DNA of 64,000 nt from Saccopteryx bilineata. Its lineage: Eukaryota > Chordata > Mammalia > Chiroptera > Emballonuridae. Made by a program: the position numbers and the translations under genes. The stretch is from NCBI RefSeq assembly GCF_036850765.1, contig NC_089490.1, forward strand, positions 124,896,522-124,960,521. Reading direction: 5' to 3'. The notes below the pieces were generated by a model. It worked only from the letters and a program-made list of their open reading frames with translations, was not told where the DNA came from and ran no database searches. Below, piece by piece: positions 1 to 12,650 of this stretch. Positions within the stretch are counted from its first letter, which is position 1; each line of letters begins with the position of its first letter.

Positions 1-320
1 ACCAGGCGGTGGCTCAGTGGATAGAGCGTTGAACTGGGATGTGGAGGACCCAGGTTCGAAACCCAGAGGTCGCCAGCTTGAGCGTGGGCTCATCTTGTTT
101 GAGCAAAGCTCACCAGCTTGGGCTCAAGGTCGCTGGCTCAAGCAAGGGGTTACTCGGTTTGCTGAAGGCCCACGGTCAAGGCACATATGAGAAAGCAATC
201 AATGAACAACTAAAGTGCCCCAACGAAAAACTGATGATTGATGCTTCTCATCTCTCCGTTCCTGTCTGTCCCTATCCCTCTCTCTGACTCTCGCTCTGTC
301 TCTGTAAAAAGAAAAAAAAT
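1..320 (+). mobile_element. Rhin-1-like SINE, 5' end cut by window edge
   Basis: A tRNA-like head with A and B box-like segments is followed by a body of repeated 'cagcttgagc / gctggctcaagc' phrases, a CT-rich tail and an A-rich end near 305-320. The same body recurs at 10335 and 41989. Comparison with the 41989 copy shows that only the first few bases are missing here. Similar SINEs are known from rhinolophoid bats. The 82-residue reading frame inside it is not a gene. Confidence 0.85.
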
Positions 321-369
321 ACAAAGAACTAAATTTCTTAATATATAAAAACCTTTTGTAAATTGATAA

Positions 370-665
370 ATATCAAGCTCCTATTGAAAAATGACCAAGA
401 ATACAAACAGGTAGAGCATAGAGATGGAAATACAATGTATGAAACCAAACATAAATGTATGAAACCAGTTATAGGAAGAGAAATATAAATTTGAACAATG
501 AGATACCATCGCTATTTTGCCTATCAGATTGGCAAAGATCAACACACCGGGCTGAAGAGAGTGTGGGGGGCACCAAACAGTCACAGATTATCGGTGAGAT
601 GATAAATTGATACTAACTGTATGGAAACCAATTCGGCAGTAGCTATCAAAATTTTTAAAAGAATG
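370..665 (+). mobile_element. Ancient L1 (L1M-type) ORF2 3'-end fragment
   Basis: The stretch around 'caatgagataccat...cagattggcaaagatcaacac' matches the conserved end of mammalian L1 ORF2, but it is heavily decayed and has no open frame. It is a 5'- and 3'-truncated fossil. The subfamily cannot be assigned by eye. Confidence 0.6.
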
Positions 666-669
666 TTTG

Positions 670-2615
670 TAGAGGTTTTTGTTTTCCTTTTAGTCAACTC
701 TCTCTTTGCCTTAGCTACAAGTACTCAACTAGAAGGAAGGGTTACCCAGAGTTTAAAAATAAAAGCAAAATAGTTAAAGGAGGTATTATGCCCTTTGTGT
801 AATGTGGATGGTAACCATACTGAGCTATGGAAATTAACATGACAACTAGAAGAATCTCTGAGAGTCTATCGGTCAGGGCCCCTTAGGAAACCGATGGCAC
901 ATTTTTTAAAAAGTGGAGGCTGAAAAATTTTTCATTTATAAAACTGTGGGCAAGGCTCTAGGACACACAGTAAGAAGTGGGGAGCACCGTATGGTGCTGG
1001 TATCATGGCCTTGGGGAGTCATTGCCATCCCAACAAGGGCCAAGGGAGGGAAGATGTTCAGAACCACGTGAGGATTGTCACTGTAGGAGAGGGTCACATG
1101 ACAGGGTCTGAGAAAGAGCCTGGATCACTGACAGGCAGGCCTGGCAGGGTGGTTGCTAGGAAAATGAATGCCCCAGTTTCTATCTTCTCCTACCCATCTA
1201 TTCTCTTTTGGTGCCCCTTACTGGCCAAATTCAATGGGAAATCAAAGGGCAAGGCAGGCAAATTGATGCTGTCCAGAGAGGTCCATCTCCTGGGGCACCG
1301 AGAAGGACTGCAGATCTTGCTTTGTTTCCAGATAGCAGATCTGGAAGGGCAGCAGGTGATTTTCATTCAGTGGATACATACCTTGCGGATACCTTCAGGG
1401 CCTTGGTTCATTTTGAACTCTTTCCAAAACCATGTTACTAATTGTTGTTTCACAGTATGTATTCACTTCTATGTTCTTCCTTTTCAGAATGAAACATTCA
1501 GGTCCCTAAAATTCCCAATTCCTTTCTCTCTGGTACAGTATCTTCATGAAATTGGCTTTCTGCAGTGGAATGCCAGTGGCCAAGGCCAGGTAGGTCCATG
1601 CTGGATTCAGGCAGACAATAGAGGAACTGTGGAGCAGGAAAGCGTTGGGCCATTCCATTTAATAGAGTCTCACAACAGCGGATGAGCAAACAGGCAGGAG
1701 AAAACCTCTTCTTAGGCAAATGAACAGCAAAATGGCTCCTCACCAGTGCCGGACAGGCAGGCCAGAGCAGGCAGGCCATCTGCACTCCACCCTGAGGGCA
1801 AGCACCTGCAGCCTTACCTAGACTATACACACGTGGTGCTGCCATGTGTTCATGCACTAATCATTCAAAGTACAAGTGCGCAAGCCTAACACAGCTGTTT
1901 TCCCAACATGAAGAAACTGCATTAATTTAAAGACAATTTCTAGAATATAAGAGCACTAGTATAGAGTACATTGTAAGAAAGAGTGCATCTTACACAAGCA
2001 GCTTTGAAAAAAAAAAATATACATTATGTTTGACCATGTCTATCCTAAAGGAGGTGTTCACCGTCTGGTTTTCTTCTACTAGTGCCCTCCCTGCCTCCAG
2101 TCTACTTTTGGTTAGATAATACGAGTCCTTTGGATCAACCAGAGATTAATTCTGTCTAACAGCATTACAGATTGCATCAGAGAGAAAGTGCTATGTATTA
2201 ATTAAATAGATTTTTGTCTCTATTTACATGACAAGATTTAATTTCCCTGAAAGGTTATTTTGAAGACTGGGGAGGGAATCTCTTAGAGGTTCTCAGATTA
2301 TAACAAGACAGAACGCTGCTCTCAGGTCCAGCAAAATCAGGGCCTCTTCTGGTCAACGTGCCTTAACGGGAAAGGACTTGGCCAGCCAACACGTTGTTAT
2401 CAGGGCTACCTACACTAAACCCAACGCCCCATCTTGGGTTACTTTTTGTGAAGTTTGCATTTTGTCTGTTCACTCTGCCATGTTAACAAAGCAGGTGTCT
2501 GGGTGGAGAAGCTGTTTCAGTGGATTCGGCTGCCTTCCTGGGCGGGTACGAGAGCCACCCACGAGTGCTACCCACGAGTGCTATTCGGTGGAGGAGAGCC
2601 TGAGGGAAGGTGTTT
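670..2615. other. No gene recognised (about 1.9 kb)
   Basis: This is mixed-composition unique DNA. A 226-residue open frame at 1005-1685 is the longest frame outside the mobile elements. It has no recognisable domain, signal peptide or splice structure, and a second frame overlaps it on the other strand, so I treat it as chance. The short repeated phrase 'cacgagtgctacc/ctatt' at 2559-2583 is a local duplication. Confidence 0.5.
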
Positions 2616-2623
2616 GGTTCACA

Positions 2624-3098
2624 CAGTGATTTTCAACCTTTTTCATCTCATGGCACATATATAAAGGAATTACCAAAATTCTGTGGCACACCAAAAAAAT
2701 ATAGTTTTTCCTGATCTGACAAAAAATAAGTATAACTTTTGATTCATTCGCACTGAACAGCTATTGTTATGTTGGCTGTTGTCATTTTTTTTTATTTGAC
2801 AATCTAATGAAAAAAGAAGGTCAGTGCCACTGACTAAATACTCAAGTATTGCATGTTTTTAAAATTCCCTTTTTTAAATCTATTGATTTTTAGAAAGAGA
2901 GGAAGGTAGAGAGACAGAGGGAAAGAAGACATAGATTTGTGCTCCCCCCACTCATGCCGTCATTGCTGATTCCTGTGTGTGCCCTGACCTAGGATGGAAC
3001 CTGCAACCTTGGCACATGAGGAGGATGCGCAAACCAACTGAGTTGCCCAGCCGGGGCTGCTTTAAAAATTCTTGCGTTACACCAGTTGGAAATCTGTG
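2624..3098. mobile_element. hAT-type non-autonomous element carrying a SINE
   Basis: The left end (cagtgattttcaacc) and the right end (accagttggaaatctgtg) are imperfect inverted repeats of the hAT CAGTG...CACTG kind. The interior is non-coding. A Ves-type SINE sits inside at 2870-3058. The flanking 8-mers do not match clearly, so the borders are approximate. Confidence 0.6.
2870..3058 (-). mobile_element. Ves-type SINE
   Basis: Read on the minus strand it shows a tRNA-like head with a B-box-like 'ggttgcaggttcca' phrase, a body and a CT-rich tail ending in 'aaaaatcaatagattt'. This is the layout of the Ves copies at 18004 and 21139. It is more diverged than the GC-rich SINE at 25744, so it is older. 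Confidence 0.7.
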
Positions 3099-3244
3099 TT
3101 AGAGTAAGCACAAGGCAATCGATCAGTAAATCATGAGGTAACATCTTCATTCAATTCATTGCAGAGCCGTTGAAATTTATTCAGGTTATTCCTTTCACTG
3201 CTCTGAGAAACATCAGGTGTAAGACACTTAATTAGAGCAGGAAG

Positions 3245-3440
3245 TAAGATTGTAATTTGCCAGACAGGTGATATGGTTTAGTGGATTCTGAACTTGAATA
3301 TTATTTCTGGTTCCACCACTGGCTTCCTATACGACTAGGAGGGATATCTCTCTGGGTGTTACTATATAGTTTCAGTATCTGCGGATTGATAATATCACAA
3401 GCTTTGATGCTATAATAGCTCATTTGATGGGAAATTAAAC
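3245..3440 (+). mobile_element. MIR fragment
   Basis: A weak match to the MIR core order is visible: 'tggtttagtggattctgaactt', then 'ggttccaccactggcttcctatacgac', then a decayed '..tttcagtatctg' segment. It is strongly diverged. Confidence 0.45.
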
Positions 3441-3559
3441 AGAGCAAAACTAATGAGAGGAATGGGTTAACTGGTCATATCTTTCTGGGCACTATTCTGT
3501 GTTTTAAGGGTACATTTAATATCTGAATAAGTTAACGGAGTTTTAGAAAGTGCATCATG

Positions 3560-3715
3560 CATGTGTTATTTCATTTCTGCTGCAAACACAGGATGTCATT
3601 TACGATATTGATGCAATTTTTGCACGTGAAGAAACTGAAGCATAGAGAGTTCAGTAAATTGTCCTAAGGTCACAGAACAAGTAAGGGCAGAGCTGGGATT
3701 TGAACTCAGGTTATT
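3560..3715 (-). mobile_element. MIR fragment
   Basis: 'gaagaaactgaagcatagagag', then 'ggtcacagaacaagtaagg' and 'gagctgggatttgaactcagg' form the complement of the conserved MIR core. The order and spacing are typical of this old mammalian SINE. Confidence 0.8.
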
Positions 3716-4159
3716 TCAATCCAGAGCTCCAACTCCCTCTTACCTAGTGACAGAAATGATGACCCACAGGAATAGGAGCATATATAATCATGTAAATATT
3801 CAAAAGCTGGATCTTCAGAGCACCCTAAAGGAGCAGGGGATAGAAAATAGGGGAGAAGTAGAAAATCACCAAAGCTAAGGTTTGTGAAGTGTGTGACTAG
3901 GGACTGGAGTGGGCTGGACAGAGGAGTCCCTTGGGCAGTCAGCAAAAGTACCAGTTGGAGAACAAAATCTCAGTTCTAGTTGTGATACTTCAGGTTGTGT
4001 GTTTACAACTTTGATCCTTGTGTGCTTTTTTGTGGTAGGTTTTACTTTGTTCTTTTTTAAAAAGATGTTTGTCCCAGCTGAACATAATTTTCTTGCTTGG
4101 GAAATAGCATCCGAGAAGATTTCATTAATTTCTGAATCTGCCTGTATCCTACCTAAGTT

Positions 4160-4160
<1 letters not shown>

Positions 4161-4201
<41 letters not shown>
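4161..4201 (+). repeat. (AC)n microsatellite
   Basis: About 20 uninterrupted AC dinucleotides. They produce artefactual Thr-His and Cys-Val frames on the two strands. Confidence 0.98.
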
Positions 4202-4203
<2 letters not shown>

Positions 4204-6030
4204 TCTCAGGGGTGCATCAGATGGTTCACCTTAGAGCTACCAAAACAAGCTTGGTCTCACCAGGGTGCTTTGACTCTGTCTCTGCCCACCTCCCAGATTT
4301 GTCCAAGCCTCTCTAGCTTTCCAAAGTATTTCATTTCTTAAAGCCCAGCTTCTGTCCCATCTATTGTATTTTACAAAGGTGTCTCGACCCACACTGAGCT
4401 CATCCTATCCTGACCTCTCATGAAGTTCAATGTACTGTTCAGGTACTTCTTTGCTTAATTGTTACACTTTGCCTAATTTATATATCATGTCTCCCCACCA
4501 GAGACAGTCCCATAAAAGACAGTGATCAATAACATTAATGTTTAAGAAACCATGCACCACTTAGCCCAAAAGAAATGTATGAAGTTTGGCTTTTAAAAAA
4601 TTACTTTTCTTTCATCCCTATTAAAGAGAATATATTCTGCCTTATCTTTATTTCATGGTGTTCTAATGGTGGGGAGTGCCCCAAAATGGCATAGATGCAC
4701 CCAAGAGGGTGGTCCTCATTTTTCTCATGTGTCTCTCCTTGCACCCCTCTTTTCATGATCCTGGCTAGAACCCCAGAAGCAGATGTGGCTCATCAGAAGC
4801 TTCCCGCCTCTCCAGTCTCTGTCTTTCACCTCACTGCCCTCCACCCTCGACAAGCTGGCTTCGCCCACACCGCCCGATCCTGCAGGCCTCCATTCCCCAT
4901 GCCCAGGTCTCAGTGGAGTGTTCTTGGAGTGCTGGTGAAGTGACAATAAGGTGGTCAGTTTTGGTGGCTGCTATAGCCTTAGTAATCTAAGGTGAAACAA
5001 GTCCTGCCGGAAACTGGGCCAAGCCGTCCCTGATGTAGCTGCCTTGCTGCCTCCTCACTCCAAACCCCAATCCAAACTCAATGTGCTTGTGGCAAATGAG
5101 ACAAACCTCCCATGTCAGTCTGTACGGGTGGTTCAGCAGAGCTCACCAAAAACTTGAAACAAATTTAGGAATAAACCAAAACTGAAAAAAATGAGGGAAA
5201 GGATGGGTATTTTAGAGCGATAAAGCCAGGTTCCCCAGGAATGTTGCCTTCCCCCCCACCAGGCAAATCCCAGAATTGTTCTCTAGGGAGCTTTTAGATC
5301 TCTAAAGTCTTGAATTGTTATTTTCAGCCTTGATCATTTGGAATGAGTGTTAGTGGAAACTGGTCATGTGGCTCAGGAGACGGTAAGATTGTGGGAGCAC
5401 GTGAGTTCTTGGAGTTGGAGATTTACCATGGTTTTTCTCTTGCTTTCTGAGAAGAAAAACCAAATTTCATGAAATAAGAACTGAAAAAGAAGAACACAGT
5501 CAGTTGTCAGAAGTGTATGTGTGACTGCTATTTCAGGAATTGTTCCAATGTGAGATGTTTATAATGAGCTTGGCGTGACCCAGCTGATGAGCTTAATATA
5601 ACAAGGTTAAGGGAATGGTGGGAGGAGAGGGTTTCATTCTACACCAGCTTGCATTTATTAGTAATCAAAAAGGTTTGCAGATGGCAGCCTCGCAGAGCAT
5701 TGCTAAATCTGGAACTTGTGGTTTGCAAATCATTTTCACAGCTGCTATTATCTATCCTAGAGAGGGCAGGAAAAAAAGTGTTATTATTTTATGACATTAA
5801 ATATAAGTCACAAAGACACTAAAAACAGTGTCATTTGGCAAATATGAAATTTACCGGTTAAGCAGAAAACCATGATCTGTTTCTCCCTCTGGCCTGGCTA
5901 AAGATGAGGTTCCTGGGAACATCTCAGTAAACAGATAGGTACTTCTTCTTATGCTTCAATGAAGAGCTTACCAGCACCTAATTGTTAGCAACAGGCTCTT
6001 TTGGCAAAAGGAATCCCTGTTTACCCACGT
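4202..6030. other. No gene recognised
   Basis: Unique or very old DNA. The part at about 4330-4560 has L2-like phrasing ('cccagcttctgtccc', 'gagacagtccc') but is too decayed to call. A C-rich run at 5250-5260 and several A-rich runs are present. No splice-bounded coding segment was seen. Confidence 0.4.
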
Positions 6031-6034
6031 ACTT

Positions 6035-6215
6035 ATACCGCCATACCAGGTTTGTTGCACTTTGCTTCACTGCATTTCACAGAAGTTGCATTGTTTACAA
6101 ATGGAAGGCAAACCCTCCACCAGCAAAAAGAGTGTGAGTCGCATTATCGCAGTGGGCAGTGGTCCGGAACCAAGCCGCAGCGTCTGCCTGGGCACAGAGA
6201 GAAGGTGAATTTTTG
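6035..6215. mobile_element. DNA transposon fragment (Tigger/mariner-like)
   Basis: 'ccataccaggtttgttgcactttgcttcactgcatttcacag...acaaatggaagg' has the wording of the end of an old mammalian Tc1/mariner-superfamily element. No partner inverted repeat was found, so it is a fragment. The family name is from memory and uncertain. Confidence 0.5.
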
Positions 6216-7570
6216 ACATATAGGAATGAAGGGCTTTGTCTTAATTAAACACCAAGTGGGACCCACTTAGATGAAAGATTTTCCTGTATTTCTTAATTAA
6301 GTATTGAATGATTGTTCAAATAGGCTGCCTAATCTAAGTTTAATGTTTAAGAAACAACTGCAATAAAGGGAAAGAAATGTAAATGGTTGGTGAAAGAAAG
6401 ATGATAAATGTTGTCAACATAACTTTTTTGAGTCAGCAGTTTGATTCAGAAGGCTTTCTAAATCTTTTTGAATCACCCTGAAATCTAACTTTTTCAAGGA
6501 TACTGCTTTTGCATTTCTGAATAAATCTGTTTCTCTGCAAAGAAATTCCACTGTTTCTTAGTGATTGAAGAATATGGATATTGAAAAACACTAATAATGC
6601 TCTTCTGCTGCTTATCTGAAAATTCTTAAAGAATATGAAGTATTCTTTATAATGTTTATATTGTACACACATGGTAAATTTATTTTAACCTATTGACTAT
6701 GCCTCTAGGAAGTCAGAACAAATCTAGTTTTCTGTAAGTCTCAGAGAACATAATACTCTTAAAGGCTAACGTTGAGCTCTGCAGTTACACCACTGGTAGA
6801 AGATGGGTATGTATTGAACTGCCAAACTTGAGCTAAGAAACAGATCACTCCTCTGTTATAGATGCTACCATGCATCACAGGCTTTTAGTTATTGCTTTAA
6901 AGTTGTACATCAAAGAGCTGGTTAAAAGTTGTTGATCCAAGAGCTTTTACTAAAATCAACAAGGCAATTCAGACAATAATAATAACAAGACTCAGATTCT
7001 AGAAGTAAGAACAATGAAGCATAGTTCAATCAATAAAAGAAATAAAGAAAAAGATTGGTGAAGTACTTGATTTGAGTGATCTCTAACATTATATTACATT
7101 TAGCTAATGGAAATGCAAATGGGAATTCTTACAGCAGATTTATATGGTTCTACATTTTAACTTTCTGTTTACAACCATGGATTTAGTGAACAATACATAC
7201 AGCATTATGCACAGTGCTTCACACATAATAGATGCCCCCCCAATTTTTCTCTGTCTTCACTGTCAAACTAGAATAACTATTATACATTCTCATAGCCCCT
7301 GACACCTTTCTTTCCCACTGTGTAATTATTTATTTATCTGCAGGCTTTCAGGTTGTGAGATTAGCTAACAAAATACAAAATACAAAATACTGTGACATTT
7401 GAATTTCAAATAAACAACAAATAATTTTTTGTAAAAGTTATTCCTGTGCAACTTTTCTGACATACTTATGCTTAAAAAATGAGCCACTGTTGTTTTTTTT
7501 TAAATTAAAATTTCATTGGGTATCTTGGCTTTAATATGATGATCCCGCTGGCTTACTTGTTCATATCTGT
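6216..7570. other. No gene recognised
   Basis: AT-rich unique DNA with short A/T tracts. No repeat family, open frame of note or splice-bounded exon was recognised. Confidence 0.4.
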
Positions 7571-7574
7571 ATCT

Positions 7575-7693
7575 CCCACAGACTACAAGTTTTAGGAGAG
7601 CAAATACTATTTTGCTCATCATTGTACCTCTAGTGTCTGCACAGGGCTTAGCACTCTTTACATACTTCATAGGTGTTGGTTGAATGCCTAAAG
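7575..7693 (+). mobile_element. L2 3'-end fragment
   Basis: 'ggagagcaaatactattttgctcatc', then 'cctctagtgtctgcacagggcttagcac' and 'ataggtgttggttgaatg' follow the conserved L2 3' end. The copy is truncated on the right by the hAT element that begins at 7694. Confidence 0.7.
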
Positions 7694-8562
7694 CAGTGGT
7701 TCTCAAACTTTTTGAAGTCGAGGCGCACTTAAAATCCTACAAATAATTTGTAGGTGCACTATATACAAATTTCTGAGAAATATGTTAAATAATTAAGTTA
7801 AATGTTAAAGAAAAAAAATAAAATCCAACCATACTTTTATGATAATTAAACAAAATAAATATGACAAAAATAAATTTATTCTGACATTAAAAAACATTTT
7901 TGTTACATTTTTTTGTTATGCTTTTTAGAATTCATAAAAAGGGGTTAAAAAATAAAATAAAAAACAAAAAAGTTTATATATATATATATATAGATAGATA
8001 GATAGATAGATATAGATATAGATACATTCTTAGTAAGATTTAGTAAATTCGGCAGGTCCTGGCGCAAATGTGTTAAGTTTTTTTATTCTTGTGTTTATGA
8101 GAAACATGAGCCTGATGTGTCCTAGTGATTTCTTCAATGTTTGGGCATATATTTGAAAGGCAAACTCTCATTTTATCATCAATACATTGAAAAATTCCAC
8201 TCTTTTTTACTCTTAGTTGTGTTGAGTGCAGAAAACCCCCACCATACATATCATCTTAACTTTACACCAAACAAAGGATAGAAGAAACTTGCCTCCAGTC
8301 TTTCAGGGGAACATGGGGGTAGTGTAAACAATCCAGCACCACAGCTTAACAGCCTTTTGCAACCTAATCAGGTAAGTGAGGTGGGGGGTTGGGCAGACTG
8401 TCAGCTTACAGCCAATTCCCCACACCTCTGTCCCCAAAAATCTAAACTCCAAAAACCCTGTTGGTTTTTTGGTCCCCAACAGGAACATATTTCTCTGGAA
8501 TATCATAGGATGCACCTGGAAATCTTCTAGGGCACACCTGGCACACACTTTGAGAACTACTG
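7694..8562. mobile_element. hAT non-autonomous element, 869 bp
   Basis: The left terminus cagtggttctcaaacttt and right terminus aaagttctcaaagtgtg-type complement (written '...cacactttgagaactactg') form an inverted repeat. The flanks gcctaaag (7686-7693) and gcctaaaa (8563-8570) are a 7/8 match, as expected for the 8-bp hAT duplication. The interior is non-coding and contains a TA/GATA microsatellite. It is inserted in an L2 fragment. Confidence 0.85.
7975..8028 (+). repeat. (TA)n-(GATA)n compound microsatellite
   Basis: Eight or so TA units pass directly into GATA and then TATAGA units, inside the hAT element. Confidence 0.95.
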
Positions 8563-8570
8563 GCCTAAAA

Positions 8571-10328
8571 AGATGAATGATATGGAGTACCACTGAGATT
8601 CAGAGAACTTAAAAACAAGAGTCCTTGCCATTGGGCTTTATATAAGTGTACCATCTTTATACAGTAAATATTTGTCAACTATGATGGATAAACAAAGAGG
8701 CATTTCTTTTAAAATAGTGACTCCAAGCACCTGATTCTGCTGGTACAATTAACTTTTAGTTTTTCATTTTTACTTAGTACTTTTTCCAAAGACAGTTATT
8801 GCATAAATCAAGTTAGACTTGTATTTTTAAGTGGTAGGCAGATTGTAGCTAATCTTTTCTACCAGGATCTAAAACTAAAAAAGAGGTTTGGATAGGATAG
8901 ACTGGAGAAATTTCCAGGCCATATATAGAGAAGGTGGTACAAATTTTGAAATCTTTATCATCACATTGTACTTATTGAACTCCCACAAATGTTCTGCTCG
9001 GTATTAGAAAAAGCAAAACAAGTTAATCTTGTGAAGTTTTGTTAGCTCATGAAGAGTTAGTGTATTAAGTGTATTCTTTATATGGTTTAGCTTATAAACT
9101 GTTGGACAGGACTCACTTTGGTGGGTTATGGAAGTTCAGAAAACAGATGGTAGCAGAAAAGTGCCTCAGAAAAGCAAATAGAAATGTGTTTCTTACATGC
9201 TAGAAACATTAATCTGGATCAGTATCAAAGGCTCACAAAGCGAGCTCTTTAACTGTGGCTTAAACATCACATCAATGTTTAACAAGGAGGGCCAACAGGA
9301 TCTGGGAGGCTGGGGCTTCAATTCCAAGGCTTCTGTTAGCTCCATGCTCTACCTGTGCCTCAGTTCTCTGGCTCTGGAAGGAAACACATTCTCAGCACAT
9401 TGAGAACACCAACAGACACTTAACCAGTCTTTTTTAAGGTTCTTTACTTGACACAGGGAAGTCAGACGGCTCCTGCTATGCCACCACCGCAATCAGCCAT
9501 AGACTTGGACAACATCATGTTCACAAATTCTCTTCTTCTGTCATTACCATGACTTCACTTCCAACCTCCCAGTTGTGCAACGAGCAGCTCCTGGAAGGCC
9601 ATGGGAAATGAAATTCTCCAAAAAAGAAGTAGCTGTTCAGGTGAGAGCCAACACACACAACAGCTGGAAGACAAGTCCATAAGCCTGGTAATTCCATGTT
9701 ATATAATTGGGAATTATCATCTATGTCAATAATAATACATTGACTATCTGGAAAAGAATCACATCATGACTTCTGAATATAAAAATTAAAAGTGTTTTCA
9801 AGAAGATAACATGCTCAGACATTTGAAACAATCCAAGAATAGAAGACAAAACTTAATTAAATGAAAAAATATACAGTACAATTATACATCACAGGAGAGA
9901 ACAGAAAGAGTTGAGTCCAAAAAGACACTGCTTCCAGGATTTGAAGAGAGAAAGGTGTTTTAGATTTGGCATTGAATGATAACCAACCCTTAAATACTTG
10001 GAAAGAAGGTATTATCAAGTGATAAGAAAAAGGTCCAAAGATGATATTACCTTAAAGGATTCTGTTGGTGAAAATGTTATTGGCCACAGCTGATAGCCAT
10101 CATGTTGAAGTAAAATAAAAGCAGATTAAAAGGACTTTGAATGTCTTCTTCTCTGTCTTTCTAAATACCTCCTCCAATTATAGCTCTTTTAAAAATTCTG
10201 TAACTTTTGTCCATTCTCTATAAGAAATTTTTTCCACTAAATTTCTATGAATGGAAATCTTTGGTAAGGTCCAAAAATACATAACTTTCAAAGTCTTTGT
10301 AACTATTCAAACTATTGTTAACTCTTTG
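8571..10328. other. No gene recognised
   Basis: AT-rich unique sequence. No repeat family or convincing exon was recognised in this interval. Confidence 0.4.
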
Positions 10329-10704
10329 TCTATGCCTGACCAGGTGGTGGCGCAGTGGATAGAGTGTCAGACTGGGAAGTAGAGGACCCAGTTCAAAACC
10401 TCGAGATTTTCAGCTTGAGTACAGGTTCATCCAGCTTGAGTATGGGCTCACCAGCTTGAGCAAGGGGTCACTGGCTTGAGCATGGGATCATAGACATGAC
10501 CCCATGGTAGTTGGCTTGAGCCCAAGATCACTGGCTTGAGCAAGGGGTCACTTGCTCTGCTGTAGACCCCCAGTCAAGGCACATATGAGAAAGCAATCAA
10601 TGAACAACTAAGGAACCGCAAGGAAGAATTGATGCTTCTTATCTGTCTCCCTTCTGTTTGTCCCTATCTATCTTTGTCTCTGCCACAAAAAAATAAATAA
10701 ATAA
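10329..10704 (+). mobile_element. Rhin-1-like SINE with target duplication
   Basis: The tRNA-like head 'gcctgaccaggtggtggcgcagtgg' is followed by the repeated 'ggcttgagc' body, a CT tail and an (AAAT)n end. The flanks aactctttg (10320-10328) and aactctttg (10705-10713) are a perfect 9-bp duplication. This copy has extra 'cttgagcatgggatca' units, making it longer than the copies at 1 and 41989. Confidence 0.9.
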
Positions 10705-10794
10705 AACTCTTTGATTAGAATCATTTAAAATTTATCAATTTAGAGAGAATTTTGGACTTATTTCCAAATTTCTTAATTACTGTCTCATAAGAAG

Positions 10795-11090
10795 TTCTTT
10801 TTTTATTAAGGTATAATTGCCATAGAGCATTAATTAGTTTTAAGTGCACAACACAGTGATTTGACATTTGTGCACATTGCAAAGCTGTCACTACAATATA
10901 CTTAGCTCCACGTGTTAGCTTACAAGGTTAGCACAATATTATTGACTATAGTCCCCACACTGTACATTGCATTCCCATGACTTATTTATAACTGCAAGTT
11001 TGTACTTCTTAATCTCCTTCACCCATTTTTGGACTTCTGGTGACCACCAATTTGTTCTCTGTATCTATGATTTCAGGTTTTGAGAAGTCT
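10795..11090 (+). mobile_element. Ancient L1M 3'-UTR fragment
   Basis: 'ttttattaaggtataattgccatagag' and 'gtgcacaacacagtgatttgacat' followed by 'tgaccaccaatttgttctctg' are typical of the old mammalian L1M 3' region. It is decayed and non-coding. Confidence 0.7.
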
Positions 11091-11403
11091 TTTTTTTAAG
11101 GTCATTTATCCTGCCATTAAATAAAATTGTGCTAGAGACAGACACTCTGGAAGAAATCTTAAGGATGTAACCATTAGCAAATTACTTGATCTTTTAGAGC
11201 CTCAGATTTATTACCTGTAAAAAGAGGATATTTTTACATATCTGACAGGGTTTGTATGAAGTTTAGATACAGCCCATGTAAAAGACCTAATAAAAGGTAT
11301 ATTTGGTATGTTCTCAATAGATGAGAACCAGAACAAGAACTCGAATGGGAACTGTTAGCATCCTCACCATGACCATAATTGACATATGATTAGAAATGGA
11401 AAA

Positions 11404-11640
11404 CAGTACAGTTAGGAGCCCAGCTCTGGAGCAGGACTGCCTGGGTTCATATCGGGGTTCTGGAGCTCACCGGGTGACCATGGGCAGGTTCCTTTTTCTC
11501 TCTTTGCCATGAAATGAAAATAATAGTAATGCTTACCTCACAGAGTTGTTTTGAGAATAAAATGAGTTGATTTATGTATGAAGAACTTAAGTAAGGTGCC
11601 TGACACATGCGTTAAGTATTTTATGTATGTTAACAAGTAC
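11404..11640 (+). mobile_element. MIR, near full length
   Basis: The MIR order is clear: 'agcccagctctggagcaggactgcctgggttca', 'gctcaccgggtgaccatgggcagg', '..ccatgaaatgaaaataatagtaatgcttacctcacagagttg' and 'aaggtgcctgacacat'. Confidence 0.85.
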
Positions 11641-11811
11641 TGTTTTATAGAAATTTGAGGGCCAAAATTAAATACATGGAAAGGTGTGTAAAAAAATCAT
11701 TTAAGGATGTTTATTTACAGACATCTTATGTCCACCCCTCCAAAGCTGATCTAGAAGTAGCCTATTGCTACATTGTTGTGAGGACAATGCTAACTTTAAA
11801 ACACGTGTCTG

Positions 11812-12650
11812 TTGTAATTGGTCTGTTTAGGTTTTCTGATTCTTCCAGATTGATTTTTGGAAGATTATATGTTTCAAGGAATTTGTCCATTTCATCTAAG
11901 TTGTTTAATTTTGGGGCATACAGTTCTTCATTGTATTTTCTTACAATATTTTGTATTTCTGTTGTGTCAGTTGTTATTTCTCCACTCTCATTTATAATTT
12001 TATTTATTTGAGTCCTCTTTCTTCTTTTTTGGTGAATCTTTTTTTTTGTTTTTTTTTTTTCTGGTGAGTCCTGTTAAAGGTTCATCGATCATGTTTACCC
12101 TTTCAAAGAACCAGTTTTTGGTTTCATTGATCCTCCGTATTGTTTCTTTAGCTTCTATGTCATTTATTTTTGCTCTGATCTTTATTATTTCCTTCCTTCT
12201 ACTACCTCTGGGCTTTACTTTCTGTTCTTTTTCTAGTTCTTTTAGATGGAAGGGTTAGGTTGTTTATTTAAGCTTTTTCAAGCTTCTTAAGGAATGCCTG
12301 TAGTGCTAAGAACTTCCCTCTCAGGACTGCTTTTGCTGTGTCCCATAAATTTTGAGTTGTGGTTTGCTCATTATCATTTGTTTCTAGGAATTTTTTTTTA
12401 TTTCTTCTTTGATTTCATTGTTAACTCATTCATTATTTAATAACATGCTATTTAGTTTCCATGTATTTGAGTATTTCTCAATTTTTCTGTTGTGATTGAT
12501 TTCTAGTTTCATGCCATTGTGATCAGAGAAAATGCTTGATATGATTTCAATCTTATTAAATTTGTTGAGACTGCTTTTGTGCCCTAACATGTGGTCTATC
12601 CTAGAGAATGTACCATGAGCACTTGAAAAGAATGTATATTCTGCTGCCTT
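11812..12650 (-). pseudogene. L1 ORF2 piece (endonuclease end), inverted segment
   Basis: On the minus strand the segment at 12426-12761 reads through a peptide with [20 protein letters not shown] and SIFSDHNGMKLEI, the end of the APE-type endonuclease domain (conserved SRIDH and SDH motifs). Further left the same strand continues into the linker before the reverse transcriptase. Stops and frameshifts are frequent. The junction to the plus-strand half lies in 'gctgccttagagtgaaaggttctaaagag'. Confidence 0.85.

Noticed and set aside
1005..1685. 226-residue open frame, the longest outside mobile elements
   Set aside because: No recognisable domain, composition is not coding-like, an overlapping 119-residue frame exists on the other strand, and no splice or promoter context was seen.
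3875..4316. Frames with Cys-Val or Thr-His repeats
   Set aside because: They read through the (AC)n microsatellite and are artefacts.
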